DNA of 64,000 bases from Prochilodus magdalenae (lineage: Eukaryota; Chordata; Actinopteri; Characiformes; Prochilodontidae), in contig JAMWET010006765.1 in the NCBI GenBank assembly GCA_024036415.1, forward strand, positions 87,501 to 151,500. The letters are read 5' to 3'. The number at the start of each line of letters is the position of its first letter. Positions within the stretch are counted from its first letter, which is position 1. Positions 1-13,959 of the stretch are shown piece after piece. The notes beneath the pieces were generated by a model. That model did not search any database and was not told where the DNA came from. It saw nothing but the letters and a program-made list of their open reading frames with translations. The position numbers and the translations under genes were made by a program.

Positions 1-324
1 ACAGCATGCACTGAGCCTACTTTTAAACACACACAATCACAATTTCTTCTGCAATACATTACCAAAACAGAGGCTGCACATTATAGTACTGCCACGAGTG
101 TCAATAAAAATGCACCCCAGTCTGAAAAAAACTGACTTAGATTTATTTTCTTATTGTTAAATGCACCTGTTGATACAGAAAATAATTGTAATGAATGGCC
201 TAACTGGGAAATTAATAATGTAGTATTATGTAATGGCACATGTACAATTACATATTTGTATTTATGGTATTTGGCAGGTGCCCTTACCCTGAGTCTCAAT
301 TTAATAATTTCTTACTTCTAAACA

Positions 325-455
325 AAGTAGTATTAAGTCTTGCCCAAGAACTCTTATTACTATAGTGTGGAGTGCTTGCCAAGGTGGGGGATCAGACTCC
401 AGTCAACTGCGCGGAAGGCGGTGGGGTTACCCACTGCACTATAGCAAGCGAATTA
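325..455 (-). mobile_element. tRNA-derived SINE, family A, truncated
   Basis: Read on the minus strand, it carries a head with a gtgggtaac A-box-like region and a middle ending agttcttgggcaagactt, as in the fuller copies near 12.8 and 14.5 kb. The conserved tail (ctctggataagagcgtc) is absent. Confidence 0.6.
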
Positions 456-514
456 GACTAGCCTAGACTCAACTTTGCTGTCATTGTGCACAGTACAGGA
501 GCAGAGCCAATGAA

Positions 515-1111
515 ATGCAGTTAGCATCTAACCAGAAGTACAACTATCTATCTACATATGAAGTGCAGGAATGTAGCCTTGGCAAGCCAGGCAAGGTTTC
601 AGTTTGTACAGTTATGGAAAGTGGAGTGGTTGAAAAATACAGATGTTACAAAATACTGTATATACGGAGTGAATGGAGTGAATGGAGAGTATACAAATGT
701 AGGTTAGAGGAATATGAAAAAATGGTAAGCGTGCAGGGTAAAAATACCTCTGGTGAGTTCATATACCGTATGTACAGTAACTGCACAGATAAGAATAGTG
801 CAGTGTCCAAATATAATGAATAGTGCATAAAGGCATAAAGTACAGTTCAGTGTAGTGAGTGCAATGATGCAGTTTAAATGATGGTGTGGAGTTCAGCAGG
901 GTCACAGCCTCAGGAAAGAAGCTCTGGCTGTGTGGGAGCAGAGACTCCTGTAACACCTGCCAGATGGGATGAGGGTGAAAAGTCTGTGGTCAGGGTAAGA
1001 AAGGTTCTTGAAGATGATTCCTGCCTTGCTCAGGCAGCGTTTATCGTAGATCTTCTCCATGGGGGGTAATTGGGTATCTGTAATGCATCGGCCAGTAGAA
1101 ATAATAAGCAC
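515..1111 (-). pseudogene. Non-LTR retrotransposon (L2/CR1/Rex-like) 3' fragment
   Basis: Minus-strand frames give DHRLFTLIPSGRCYRSLCSH and, after a frameshift, SFFPEAVTLLNS, the conserved end of a fish LINE reverse-transcriptase ORF. The rest (515-760) is 3' UTR-like. It is clearly broken. The clade name is approximate. Confidence 0.6.
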
Positions 1112-2340
1112 TTACCAAAGATTAATACCTCTAAGGGTTAATAAGTTGATTATGCCCAAGTGACAATGCTCTGCAAATACTTCATCTAAATATGGTCCAC
1201 AAAGCTCATTAACCTGAGAACTGAATAGAGAGAGCATGAGAGACAAAGTAGGAAAACTCAGTTCTTCACCAATTACCAGGGCTTCAGACATGTGACATCT
1301 AAGCATGTGTGAAATTGCCTCATATAGCGTTTATCTATTCTTCCTCTTTTCTTCTTCAGGCACTAATTACACATTAAGAGAAGAACAGAGAGAACAGTGT
1401 CTCCTGCTCTACTCCACCTTCTCCTCTAGATGAAGGTGTATAAAGGAGATAGTGATGCATCTGAATGGGAGAGACTTGAGACTTCACGTGGATAATACCA
1501 GCTCAATGGTGCAATAACTGAAACCATCTCATGAGCACAAACATCTCTTCCTAGTCCCCATTAAAGTGGTTAATGCTAAAGCGGTTAAACGTTGGGCTGA
1601 AAGTAGTAAACAGTAAAGTCGTACTACCGCAGTATCCCCATCCCTCCACCCTCTTCCTGATGTTTTAGGAGTTGATTTTATTAGGGCACTGAATAATGCC
1701 TTATATAGAAGAGCTTTTAGAGCCTTCCGCTATAATAGGTCTCTTGGGTCTTTGGAGGAAGAGTTCAATTACCCAAAACAACATTAAAAACTAAAGGGCA
1801 TAAAGACATTCTGAGCACAAGCTTGCGTCTTGCGGAGTGCTCTCCATTTCCAATTCCCTGAAAATGTCTTTTTTTTTTTTTTTTTAATTAGATCATCCTG
1901 CTAGCAAAGTGAAAAATCTATAAACCCACGAGACTTGACCAAAAACCTGCTTTAGCATGCCTGCGCTCAGGTAATAATAGATGCTGTTTATAGAGAAATG
2001 AACTGGAAATGAATAGTAATGAATACAGATTGATTACGTTTTGAAAGAGCTGTAATTTACCATTGTTCTCACCATTGTTTATGCGGCAGAGTGAACTCAT
2101 CATCAGACATTCATCATGAAACACTGTTCTCACTATAAAGTGCAGATAGCCTCTTAAAACTGAAGGTGCCGAAAGGGGTATTTTGTAATTAGGTTCCCTA
2201 AAAGATCTTTCACAGGTTGGGTCTATAAAGAACTTGGGATGTGCAAGCATGAAGAAACTCTGTAAAGTTCAAAGAACTTCTGGATAACATTTTATACCAA
2301 TTCAGTTATCATCCTAGAACCATCCAGAGCAAACATCAGA
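1112..2340. other. Intergenic, no gene recognised
   Basis: AT-rich sequence with a 17-base T run at 1869-1885. The ORFs are short and have no family likeness. Confidence 0.6.
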
Positions 2341-2967
2341 GATCATCCTTCTTTTACTGTATTACAATTATTATTACCATTTCCAGAGAAACCTCCAGTA
2401 AAAGTGCAGTGTAAGATTCTGGAGAATGATCGTTGATATTTGAACACCACCATGTACGGTGGAACAGAAAAGTCTTAAGTCCCTCAGGCCATAAGACTGT
2501 TCAACTCCTCCCAGTACAGCAGATGAAAAAGTCTGTGACACTCTTTCATTCCGGTCCCTCCAATGGACACACCCCCATCTCTGCACACACTCCCTCCTAA
2601 ATGCCCTACTTCTATTTATATTGTATTATTCTACTCCATTCTGTACTGTTTACACTTTTTGCACTGATAATTATTTATATTACTGCGTATTTGCACTGTC
2701 TGTATGGCTGAAAACAGCCATCTTCTTAATTTGCTTAGCAAACGGTATACCATTACCTCCATCTATACTCTACACTTTACACAGACACTAAGGACTCTAT
2801 TTTTATACCTTCATACCTTATATAGTATTGTCTCTATTTGTACAAATCTATCTTGCTTCTGTTGTTACTTCTGTATAGTTTGTATACCTGCTACTGGATG
2901 CCTTGAATTTCCTTCTGGGATCAATAAAGTATCTCTCTATCTATCTCTCTATCTATCTATCTATCTA
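2341..2967 (+). pseudogene. LINE 3' end with gatcaataaagtatc tail and (TATC)n
   Basis: It ends in ccttctgggatcaataaagt followed by (tatc)n at about 2930-2967, the typical 3' terminus of a fish L2/CR1/Rex-like LINE. Upstream lies cctcaggccataagactgtt, matching the end of the ORF (RLFNS-like), and a T/TA-rich UTR. No intact ORF remains. Confidence 0.65.
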
Positions 2968-4214
2968 ATGCAAAGAGAGATATTCACTTTGATCTTTTTT
3001 CAGTGTCAGAAAGAAGCATGAAACACCAGAAAGCTACACAAAGCCTCCAACAGTAAGTGTAATATCAAATCTAACAGTATTTAATTTGTCCACTCTTTTG
3101 TGAACCTACGGCCAATCCAAACTACCAGTCTTCCTCAAGTGACAGTAAAAGCCGTTCCCTTTAAATGAGGCACTAACTGTTGGAACGGACGGGAAGATAG
3201 TCTAGAGAGTTTGGAAAACTACGTCTTTGAATGAGAAAATCTCTCTGATATTTATAGCTTTCTTTTAGACAACTAAAGCACTTTCTTGATTACACTTAAA
3301 TAGGTGTGGCAAGAAGATTTGGGATGCGTTCTTGGTGATGAACAGCAGGACTGTGCCAGGATGTACCGTACTTTGTCCATCTGAGTGAGATGTATCCTAA
3401 CTTATCTCTATGTCACTCTCTCTTATCTCTAATGTCAGTGTTAAACATGCATAAGGTCAGATATTCTTTTTTTTTTCCACCAGTAGTAACGTACATTCCA
3501 GCTAAAGTGTTGGAAGTTCTGATGGATTCTAAACCAACCTCTTGGTGCTGATCTGGACAGAACACTTGGAGAAATGGCATAGTGTCATATATAATGACAA
3601 AAATATATCTTGCTCAGATGGAATCAACAAAGGCCTCAAATATTCAAGCTGTTAAAAAAATGATGATGAATGAAACACAATCTGAAACAGCATACTTTGA
3701 GAACATGGGAACTCCTTGTGGACTTTTGATCAGCTTTTCAGCATAAGGACTAAGTGCTTTAACTATGTAAACACAAGATACTGTATATGTACTATGCACT
3801 GTGATGTATGTATAGATTTTTTTATATACCCCAATTTTTTTCATTCGGCTTTATGTTATTGTTAAAATAAATAAATAAATAATTAAAAATAAAATCCAAC
3901 ATTTACACAAGCAACTCTACCCAAACAACCCTAAGCTGCCTTGCAAACTAAATTATTATTATTATTATTTTGAGAAATGGGAGAAAATCAAGCTTGACTC
4001 TTACTTTGCACCTCACGGTATCTACAAGTGTTTTTGTCCATCCCTCCACTGTACATAGAACATCTGCACTAGAACACCAAAGCAGAGTATCTGGGAGGTG
4101 GTGGAAGGCTTTGCTGGATTGATGAGTCTAACTTTGTCATGCACTTTATAAGTGAAAACAAAAACCCAGCCAACTTCTAAAACTGAACTTCCCTGAGTAA
4201 CATGCAGAATTCTC

Positions 4215-4252
<38 letters not shown>

Positions 4253-4988
4253 CAGCAAGTTTTCTGAAAAGATTGAAAGTTGTGATAAAGCCAAAGGGAG
4301 GACACTCGTCCTGTATTATCACACTTCAACATTTCGTTACTGAGGCTCCCGAGCTAGCAGGGAACATTCCCAGACATTTGGCTAATGCTAACTACAAGTT
4401 CTGATAAAGTATTAAAGGAAATGTTTTATTCTGATGTTTAAAGAATGTTATAAAGTGTTCTGGATGTTACTGAGACCTGTGATGAGAGAATGCGTTTAGA
4501 GAACATCTATTAGAACAAATCATTTCTAGCTGGGTCTGTACTATACAGTACTGTAAACCAAAGCCAAGTACCATCTGAGGAGCTCATTTAACTCAGGTCT
4601 AATTCACATTTCTGTTCTGCTGCTCACACAGCATAATTATGATTGTGGATGCATTTAATTAAATCAGGTCTGACTGCGTGGATGGAAACCTGCTATAACA
4701 GTTCTGATTAGGTATGTACAGGTGGATAGTACCTCCAAGAGGTCAGTGGGCGGGACACTGCAACAGCTGAGTGCAGAAGTTGGGTTTAGTGTGTCACTAG
4801 TTTAAGAATGTGCCATTGTATCACTGTGTGTCAGTGTGAATGTATGAGTGAGGGAGCATGCGTGTGTGTGCGGCACTGAGGGAACGGGGCAATGTCTATA
4901 CAGTTGCTAAGGGACATCTTCACTTACATTGTGTTGCTAGGCTGCCAGTTTCCCCAGCTAAGTGGGAACGTCTCTTAGTCCATCCCTT

Positions 4989-5028
<40 letters not shown>

Positions 5029-6184
5029 GTCCTTCTCTCAAACCCTCCCTCGTATTTTTCCAACCAAAATAACTTAACTAACCATCTGTCGCCATGCAAA
5101 CAGGTCGCTCGTTGCTAAGGAACAAGTTGCAGACCCCAGGCTACACGTCTATATGTAGAATATCTGGGCACTATATTTGTAGCATAGGATGCTAAATGCA
5201 TACAGGCTCTGTATCAGGGGACGGAAACTTCACTATTGACATTAGCCAACTTCCTAAAGCAACAAAGAACTGATTACTGCTGTCTGCCATCTCAGAGGAA
5301 GCACTAGGCCCAATGCCTCTAACAGCTGGACAAAAAGTGTCCCGCTCTTTCCCATTCACAACCCTTCATTCCCTTTTGATCGGCAGCCATGGCTAATCCC
5401 CCGACACTATTAAAGGTCTGTCATGTTTACATGTGTCTTAATCATTGTTAGTCCGTTTCATTGGTTTTAGTAATTGAAAAGTAATTGACAGGGCTCAGGA
5501 GAGCAGCTGTGTATGGGTGATAAACTCCTGCCTGTCACAGGTGTGTAAAATAATTAGAGCTCCCTCTTTGCAGCCTAACTTTGCTGGTACATGCCACCTG
5601 GATTACTGTCAAAGGATGCTCCGAGCTGAACTTTAAGTGGACCAGTTAACCAAGAAATCTCTGAAAATTGATTTGAACTGATTACAAATCCACAACACAT
5701 ATCTGATTGCAAAAGAATTCACCCTCATGAAATTTGACCCTCCTGATGGGACAGGTGCATCCACAAAAATGAATGGAGATCGCTCAGGTGCAGTCAAAGG
5801 GTTCCAACAGACTGTAGTGTACATACACATGTATCTGGAGTACAGTAGTTTCTGGTGAGAGAGTATGGTGACATGATGTATGGTATAAAGAGAAAAGAAC
5901 ACTCCAACTCCGGGACAAGGTGATTTAAAAGCACAAGAGAATTCAAACCCTTGAATATCCAAAGGAGTACAGCTAAAACAATTATTAAGAAAAAAGAAGA
6001 AGAAGAGAACACACAGCTGTAAATCTGCCGAGAACAGACTGTCCACCAAAACTGAGTGAACATGCAAGAACGTGACTAGTGATAAAGTTTTAAAGGAGTT
6101 GGTTCCAGTGGCTGGGATTGGACAGACTGTGCATATCGTAACTAGTTTTTAAAAAATAAAAAAAATAAAAAACCTACAGTCTAC
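2968..6184. other. Intergenic, no gene recognised
   Basis: Only simple runs (A30 at 4218, CT at 4994) stand out. The minus-strand frame at 5633-6067 is low-complexity around a Phe-rich run and is not credible as a gene. Confidence 0.6.
4994..5026. repeat. (CT)n microsatellite
   Basis: About 16 CT units. A 30-base A run lies separately at 4218-4247. Confidence 0.93.
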
Positions 6185-6620
6185 CAGAAGGCCTGTGGAT
6201 GACTCGGAAGTTGACTGGGAGAACGAAATTTAGCTTTTTGGTCATCAGACTACATGCTACAGCACATTATCATAAACGCACTTGCCCCGCCCTGAAGCAT
6301 GGTGGTGGCAGCGTCATGCTGTGGGGACACTTCTCTGCAGTAGGCCCTTGTGAGCATAGAGTACATCCAGCAACATTCAGGGAAATCCTGGAGTAAAAGC
6401 TCACATAGTCTGCAAAGCACAACAGCTCTGGGAGAAGATATGTCCTCCAGCACAACAACAGTCCCAAACACAGCCAAAGCTGAACACTGCTGGTTTAAAA
6501 ACAACAGCAATGTCCTGGATTATCAGAGTCAGAGGCCAGATCTCAACCCCGCAGAGAACCTGTAGCTGGACTAAGACTCTGACAGACCTTGAGAAGTTTA
6601 CCAAAGATGTATTGTATCCA
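6185..6620 (+). pseudogene. Tc1-like transposase relic
   Basis: One frame reads [20 protein letters not shown] then [15 protein letters not shown]. After a frameshift another reads HCWFKNNSNVLDYQSQRPDL followed by NPAENL. These match the middle and C-terminal DDE region of a Tc1/mariner transposase ([19 protein letters not shown]). It is frameshifted, with stops. Confidence 0.8.
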
Positions 6621-7730
6621 AATGTGCAACACTGAATCCTTCCACATAGACTGGCTGTGACCGCTGACTGTTTACCAGACAGCCAGATACTTGTTGTTGG
6701 CTGAAATCCAACATACAGATGTGTACAAATGTAACGTCCAACTCCGGACTTTATAAGCAAAGTCCGTGCACACCGCTGCTGAGATCCGCATTAATGCCTG
6801 GCAGGAACCTACAACCTTCAGTACGGCTCTATGCTCCACAATGTGCCGGTCAGCATTATGCTGTTGTGTTCCATCACTGGTCGTGCTGGTAGGGTTCCAG
6901 CTCTAAGAAGTTGAAGTTCTAGGGAGGTGCGCACACGTGTTATTAGTGCTGTCCTGTGCTAGGCACCTGGGGCAGTCAAGGTCAGTGTTAGTGCTGGCTG
7001 TTCAATTAAAGGGCATTTGCCCTTATTTCTGTATATAATGCCATATTAATGCCAAATGACATATAGCTCTAAATCTCCTGAGAATAAACACTACATGCAA
7101 TGTTAATAGTCTAATGTTTTTGTTTTCCCAATTCGTATCTCTTAGCTCTGAGACAGATCAGCTGGTGAAGAGGGAATAACTCTTACCACAGCTGATAAAC
7201 TCTGCTTATTTATTTCAATTATTTTAAGAGTAGAATCCAAACATTAACCTGAAATTGACATTTATTGGCATTCTCTATGCAGTGCATTCTGTGGTTTGTA
7301 CTGCATCTGCATTACATGATGCTATGTAATACTGCAGGGCACATCCATAATGTTGAAGGTTCCCCTTCAGTCTATAGGAGTACACTGTAAACTGAATTTG
7401 AGCTTCTCAGCTCTTTGACTGTAATGCATACAATGCAGTAATAGCACAGGCTCTAATATGCTGATGTTTCCCACCTGTAGTCCTGGAGGACACCCTGCCC
7501 TACACATTTTCACATTTGCCCTACCTCCAACACACCTGATCCAACTAATCTCCTAAATAACAAGCCCTTCCTGCGTTGAAGTGTGTGTGTTTTGACAGCA
7601 GTCGTTTTACTGTTCTATATCAATATTGAATTCCCAGGTTTCTCCCCAGCAATTTTTCTCATGAAGCACCATATGATGAATGAAAAGAGAAAAGGCAGTC
7701 AAAGGAGATATTTACTATAGATATAACTTC

Positions 7731-8129
7731 TACACCCAATAGCCATACCATTACAACCACATCCCTGTTTCTACACTCACTGTCCATTATATCAGCGCCA
7801 CTTACCATATAGGAGCATGTTGTAGTTCTACAATTACAGACTGTAGTCCATCTGATTCTCTCTGTATCTTGTTAGACCTCTTTCACTCTGTTCTTTAATA
7901 ATCAGGACCACCACAAGACCACCACAGAGGGGAGGTAACACAGTATGTTATAGAATCTGGTGGACTACAGTCTGTAATGGTAGAACTACAAGGTGCTCCT
8001 CTATGGTAAGTGGAGCTGATACGATGGACAGTGAGTGGTAGTATGTGGACAGTATGTGGTATGTCTGATCAAATGGATAAAGGGTGTAGATACATTAAGG
8101 TGGTGTTAATGTTATGTCTGATGGGTGTA
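7731..8129. mobile_element. Foldback MITE with long inverted repeats
   Basis: Left terminus tacacccaatagccatacca mirrors right terminus tgttatgtctgatgggtgta. A second, longer pair lies inside: 7774-7875 (cactcactgtccattatatc ... gtagttctacaattacagac) against 7953-8038 (ctgtaatggtagaactacaa ... ggacagtgagtg). The middle is only about 80 bases, so the element can fold nearly end to end. No coding capacity. Confidence 0.72.
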
Positions 8130-11100
8130 TCTTGCTGAAAAGAGAAGATGACTAGCAAAGACACTTTTACTAAACAAGAAAGCTGACCTGTGGCTCTAGC
8201 GTTCAGACTTTAAAGCAATTAGTGTTCAGTTCATGTTTGCACATTGATGAGCACTATGCCGGTCATTAATAGCCTGGTAGGCTTTGCACACAGCTGTGCT
8301 TTCCAGTGAATTAGCACGACGTTTAATACCAAGGCATTTATTAAACATGACTATGAACTGTGCTTTGCGGGGGATGTGTAAAAGGAGGGATAACGATGTG
8401 ACTGGAATGAAATGTAGGCTACTGGGTTTCAGCAGCGTGGAACTCCAAATAAAGTTTTAAGACAACAAGAGTGGGAGTAGTTAGGGAATGACTAATTTCT
8501 TTTAATTGGCCGGATGTATAAGTAATTGGAAAGAGACTCAGCCGTGGTCAGTCGAGCAGTAGCCAAATGTAGGCTGTTAACCTGAAGCCTGTTCATTTAG
8601 GAGGCTTGTTTAGGAGCAAGAGAAAGCGTTCAGGGCTTTTGGGGCCTTAGCTCGTGCCAATAAATGGATGACTCATTGGTCAGCATTTCAGGAAGATAAA
8701 ATCATGAGAAACATCCGTGGGCTAGCGTTTATGCTGTGTGCAAGACTTATTTGTTAAACGGCTATAAATGTTGATTTTTTCCACTTTTTTCAACAGGAAT
8801 TCATGGATGCATTACCGATGGAAGCGTGGGCCTTTTACCCAGAGGCCGGCAAAGCACAATTAAAAAAAATTAGCACAATAAAAAAAGCAAAGCTTTGGAA
8901 AAGGAGGACCAGGAAAGAGATCAAAACTCAAATGTGTTGAGTTCCATGTAAAGGAACGTTTAAACCTGGCTTACGGCTGACTTTACACCGAAACTGTTAC
9001 GTAAATTTAGTTGCTTGAAGCCTATGTGAAACTCAACTGCACTTCAGTCACGTAACGTAAAGCATTCTGCAAGTCTACAGCTTTCTTGAAACTCAACTGC
9101 AACACTTGCAACCATCTCAAACAAGTTTCATGAAACACTAGTAATGCTTCACTTGATCACATCAAACAACGTGCTTTCAAACCAGCGATATACTCGAGGA
9201 TGGTAGTATTCCATTTTGTGTCCTGAATCATGATAACTGTTAGGACCAGGTTGTTCCCTGAGATCTGTATATATGGGTAGGGGTGTGTCATTAGGAGGAT
9301 GCTTTCTGGAGTGTGGATGCCGAAGTGGGAACTAGTTGTAGCAAAGATGGTGGAGCAGCCAAATCCCTCACCCAGTGACTGGAAGCCATTACATCATACC
9401 TTTTACCTTTATTCACCACCCCCTTTGAACTTACTCATCTCAACCCAAGCGGCTGTTCGGTACAGAGCCAGAGCTTGGATTGGCCAGGGATCTTCAGGTG
9501 AGGATGTGGACCACCCTCAGCCCACAATGATACACTTTAGCCTTAAACACTATACTTCCATGCTGGGTAACTGCAACACATAGCTATTGTGCTAGGGGCT
9601 CTAAACTTCCCTTAGATAGGTACACTGCAAAAATGATAACTTGGCAACTAAGATATGTAGCTGATATATTTAAAAATTCTTGCTTTGAGATTGTTCTAAG
9701 ATAATTTAAATGGCAGATTATTTGGCTTGTTTGAAGCAAATTACTTTATTATTTATTTGTAAAATTATTCACAAATGTGGTAAGAAAATCTGGTTTCCCA
9801 AAATGACTTAAAACAAGTAAAAAAAGTAGGCAAATAATCTTAATAATCTTATCATAAGTTTACAACAATTGCAAAAAAGAGAAATGTATGACATATAGGT
9901 ATACAGTAAGATAATTTTATTTTAAAAAATATTATTAAATTAAATAAATGTTTAATTAAATTTTATTTTTTAATTTCATTCGTGAGAGGCAGTTTAAGTT
10001 TATTCCTAGTTAGCAATCAACAACATCCATCTTAACTTGCAGATACTAATAGCGAGGATGATACAGTAAATCAAAAATATGGGCAGCCTAACTATTGGAG
10101 TACATACTGTGTTGTGTGTAAGTCTCATTGTCTTTGAATTGTTTCCTACTGTGTAGGTTTTACATGCAAGTTAATACAAGTCAAGCTGAATAGAGATTAT
10201 GTTGAAAGCAACTCATAACATGCAGCTAGTAAAGCCAGGTCTCATAGCCTTCATCCCGTATCTGTCACCACAGAAACAATTAGCTGTGAATGTTTCTGGT
10301 GAGATGGTGTTTTGGTTTACTGCTAGAACAGAATGACATTGTCACTGCAACTTGAAATGCCATACGTTCCCCTTTTTTCCAAACTCTTTATGTTTTTGTT
10401 CTTTCTTCTGTTTTTAAATAACACATTCTCAGCACTAATGGACAAAATCTTGTCAGCCTCAGCCCCAGGGGTTTGGCATGAGAGGAAATGACATCTGGGA
10501 AACAGTGTTAGCATTAAATGAGTGAGCCTGTTTTTATCTGTTTCTGCTTTAAGCTACAGGCTCCTGCGTGGATTCACTATCAGCTGTCAAATAAAGAACA
10601 ATATTGGCCATTTTGATTGAGAGATTCCTTTCGCTTCTGTGTTTCCTACAGTGGAGCGATATTAGAAGACGCTGACATCGAGTGACCCCTCCATTCAACC
10701 GGATTTTCATCAGAAGCTGCATAGCTCAGCCATCCAAAAACCAAAGTCTCTAAATTGTGCCACCATCCAATCCTGTCCAGTCTGAAGGCTCCATCCAAGA
10801 CCCCGGAGAAATGCAGCCTGGTGTTTTCAGAGTCTGAGGACACTGGAATATCCTGCCCATAACCCTATACATATGCATTTGCCCTGAAGAAGGTTTCTTC
10901 TAATTAAACATCTGGATCTGCAACTTAGGCTAGCTGTACTTAGCCCATTGGGTTGCCAGTACTAACAAAACAGTGCTGCACCATGTTTACAACATGTTTT
11001 TAATAAAGGTAATAATAATATAATGTACAGTAAATGAATGCATGTTTTGTTTTAGAGGGAAAACATTGAATGCTAATTGTGAAAGGCGCCTGCTTTGGTA

Positions 11101-11790
11101 AATTGAGCTATTTTTAGGACAGCACTTTATTACAAATAAATGTTTACTGCCAGCTTACTACCATTCACATCAACAGTATTTCCCTCTGCCTTCTGCATTA
11201 TGTAGTACAACTGAGGAGCCTTCATAAAATATACACATACCAAGTATCCAGCTTCCTTACTCGGCTGCAGCCTAACATTGGGAATGCACCTTCTTTAATT
11301 CCTTACTTTAATTTTACTGTTATAAACCAGTACTGCATGCTAATTCTGAATTCTCAATGTCTCCAGACAAGCTTAAAGGTAAAATATTCAGTTCCTGTAT
11401 AAAAGCATCTCAAGTGAAACTTCTCATCCTACCTTAAACGACACATCGGTTACATTCGGGTGTCTCAGGCAACTGATGTTAACTGCTGCACCATTTAAGG
11501 TGGAATGGGATCAATTTGAACAGAAGCCAGCTAATATAAAATCGACATGTCAGCCTGACATGTCTGACTGTTTTCCAGCCTGGGTCAGTACAACGCAGCA
11601 CTGGGTGGGAAGCCTTTCCCAAAAGAGGGATCAACATCTGTCAATGCAAACTGCCTGTGGCGAAACTGCGAATACAGGGAGATGCGTGTACTCAAAAAAA
11701 ATATGCTCTGTGTTTCTTTGGCTGTTTAACGCTAGCAAACGGAGGATATATACTGTAGAAGATGTGATTTTATAGAAAGTTCTTGGCATT
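8130..11790. other. Intergenic, no gene recognised
   Basis: Unique-looking AT-rich DNA. The motif gaaactcaactgca occurs twice near 9030 and 9090. The 94-codon ORF at 9299 has no recognisable domain. Confidence 0.6.
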
Positions 11791-11791
11791 A

Positions 11792-11900
11792 CACTACCAG
11801 TCAAAAGTTTAGACATGTAAATGGATGTTGTCGGAGATGTCTGAAACAATACATATCCTGATATACAACATATACTACTGATCTTTTTTTCCTCTTTCAA
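11792..11900 (+). mobile_element. Tc1-like transposon end (single terminal repeat)
   Basis: TA followed by cactaccagtcaaaagttta at 11790 is a common fish Tc1-like terminus. The partner terminus was not found, so only one end is left or the rest is too decayed to see. The right boundary is arbitrary. Confidence 0.5.
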
Positions 11901-12563
11901 CTTAGTGAATATTCATGATGGACAGACCAATAGAATTGGTCCAAAATGTCTTAGCAAAACATCTTGCTATATCAACCTCCATTGCAAAGCTGTTTAATCC
12001 TCCTGTTAAGTTCCATTTTGGAGGTTTTTAAGGTGGACTGTATAATTCCATGAGTGATATTTTATAATTTGGTGTCTTTTACTCTAAAGTGAAGCATTAA
12101 GCTAATCCTGAGGACACCTTCTATGAGTAGCTATACCTCAACTTTAGACCGGTACTGTACTGTGCTGTTGGATCTCCAACGTTAAGCCTGTATTGTTACT
12201 TCCATGAAGTTAATACTGAATATTGTAATATTTCAAAATATCCTGATCAACAGGTGAATACAGGAGCGAGATGAGGGACTGGTAGAGTCTGCAGAGGGTC
12301 TTTTGCCTTTGCAGCACAAAGCTGTACTCATGCCAGCGAGGTGCTAGAGGTGCTATGCTGCTTGATCCTTGTGGCATTTTGGCCAAAGCGTCACAGACAT
12401 TTCATTAAGACCCCAGGAAACTGTGTTAACTTGTGGGGGGAAAAAAAAAGCTTCGATGGGCTCTTCGTGTTGCTATGGCTACACCGCTGTCAGTCACTGT
12501 GAAGTCTAAATATGTCCACACAGTCCAGTTTACAAGTAGAAATTCAGCTTTTCTAGCTTCTTC

Positions 12564-13510
12564 CAGAGGTGGATGAGGGATGTAGGATGAAGTAGAGATT
12601 CCCAGGGTAAAATATTCCTCCAGTAAAAGTCGAAGTTCCTCCCTTTAGACCTCCACGTGGGTGAAGCTACTACAGTATTTACCGTCAAATGTACTTAAGT
12701 ATGGAAAGTAACAGTAGCATGATTTATAATGGCTCTACATCTTCATCAACTCATTTAGGTGAAGAGACTCTAGTGTCACTCTTAGTCCACTAAAACTAGA
12801 AAACGCATTTCCTGAGTGATTGCACATTTACAGTATTTGATGCTCTTATCCAGAGCGACTTACAAGGTTAATCACATTACAGGTGGGCCAATGTAGTGTT
12901 AGGAGTCTTGCCCAAGGACTCTTATTGGTGTAGCACAGCATAGTCACCCAGCCCGGGATCTGAACCCCAGTCTCCCACGTGTGGTGGTGGCTACTTGGCG
13001 GGTAGCGGTGTTATCCTCTGAGCTACACCAACCACAGCCTAAGCTTGTTGCTAGCTGGTTGAAAAGGTATTGTCAAAATGAATGGGAGTCTATGGGAGGA
13101 ACAACACATGGGGTCACCACCTCCATTCTTAATTCCATTCTATCAGATTTTTTTTTTTTTGGGAACCTTAAGTTCAACATGTTGTATTCAAGCACGCTAC
13201 TCCAGATCAGACCAAACATTCGGTATCTCAAAAACTGGGGGCCTAATTAGAATCTCTCAACCACAAAGAAGAAGAATGTGAGTTGGACAACAATAGTGTT
13301 GGACAATACGCAATCCACAGTGTCCATTAGGTTGAACCAAGCTCTGTCCAACAGGTCAAACCAAGCTCAAGACAAAGTGACCACTGTATCCTGATTGGTA
13401 GGCTTGTTTGGCGGTTCTTTCATTTTGACATGTTAAGTATTCATGCACACATAAGCCCAAAGGAAGGACAGAGTTGGTCATAATATAGTGGAGTATAATG
13501 TAATAAGTCT
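12564..13510 (-). mobile_element. hAT-like non-autonomous repeat (family R), split by a SINE
   Basis: Reverse-strand matches to the copies at 16.7 and 30.7 kb cover 12564-12800 and 13290-13510. The gap holds the SINE-A copy (12823-13034) and about 250 unassigned bases. Shared words include gacctccac and gaaccaagctctgtccaaca. Confidence 0.55.
12823..13034 (-). mobile_element. tRNA-derived SINE, family A
   Basis: On the minus strand the head reads ggttggtgtagctcagagga with a B-box-like ggttcagatcccggg. The tail is cgctctggataagagcatc, a widespread fish SINE/L2-type end. It sits inside an hAT-like repeat copy. Confidence 0.8.
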
Positions 13511-13959
13511 CCTAAAATGGAAAGTCTTCAGTAAAGATGCACAGGAAGTCCAGTAAACAATTACATGTACTTCCTTACATCACTGGGTTCTTCTCTATAT
13601 TAAATATTATTTTTTCTAATCTTATGTCAGCTAGTGATCATCAGGTCACATATCATTAAGATCTAATATCTTTAATATAAGCAGCCAAGGCACCAGCTCC
13701 TCTACCATCACCATCCTCGATGGTTCGTTTATTTAATCTATAATGAAAAGATTGTCATGTAGAACTGCAGCTGTTCACCATGGTTACCATACCTGCTGTG
13801 GGGGATTAAAGCAATAGCCAACACAAAGCTTTATAACCCGTGACAAAGACCTCTTCCGGAGAAACAAACAATGCAAACTGCAGCTCAGTAAGCAAACTGC
13901 TATTAGTCTGTTGTACAGTTGGACTTTCATGACCACATGAGCTTGAGTAGCTTCATTCT

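Noticed and set aside
5633..6067. 144-codon minus-strand ORF with a Phe-rich run
   Set aside because: The run comes from an A/G-rich simple stretch on the + strand (agaagaagaag). No other coding evidence.
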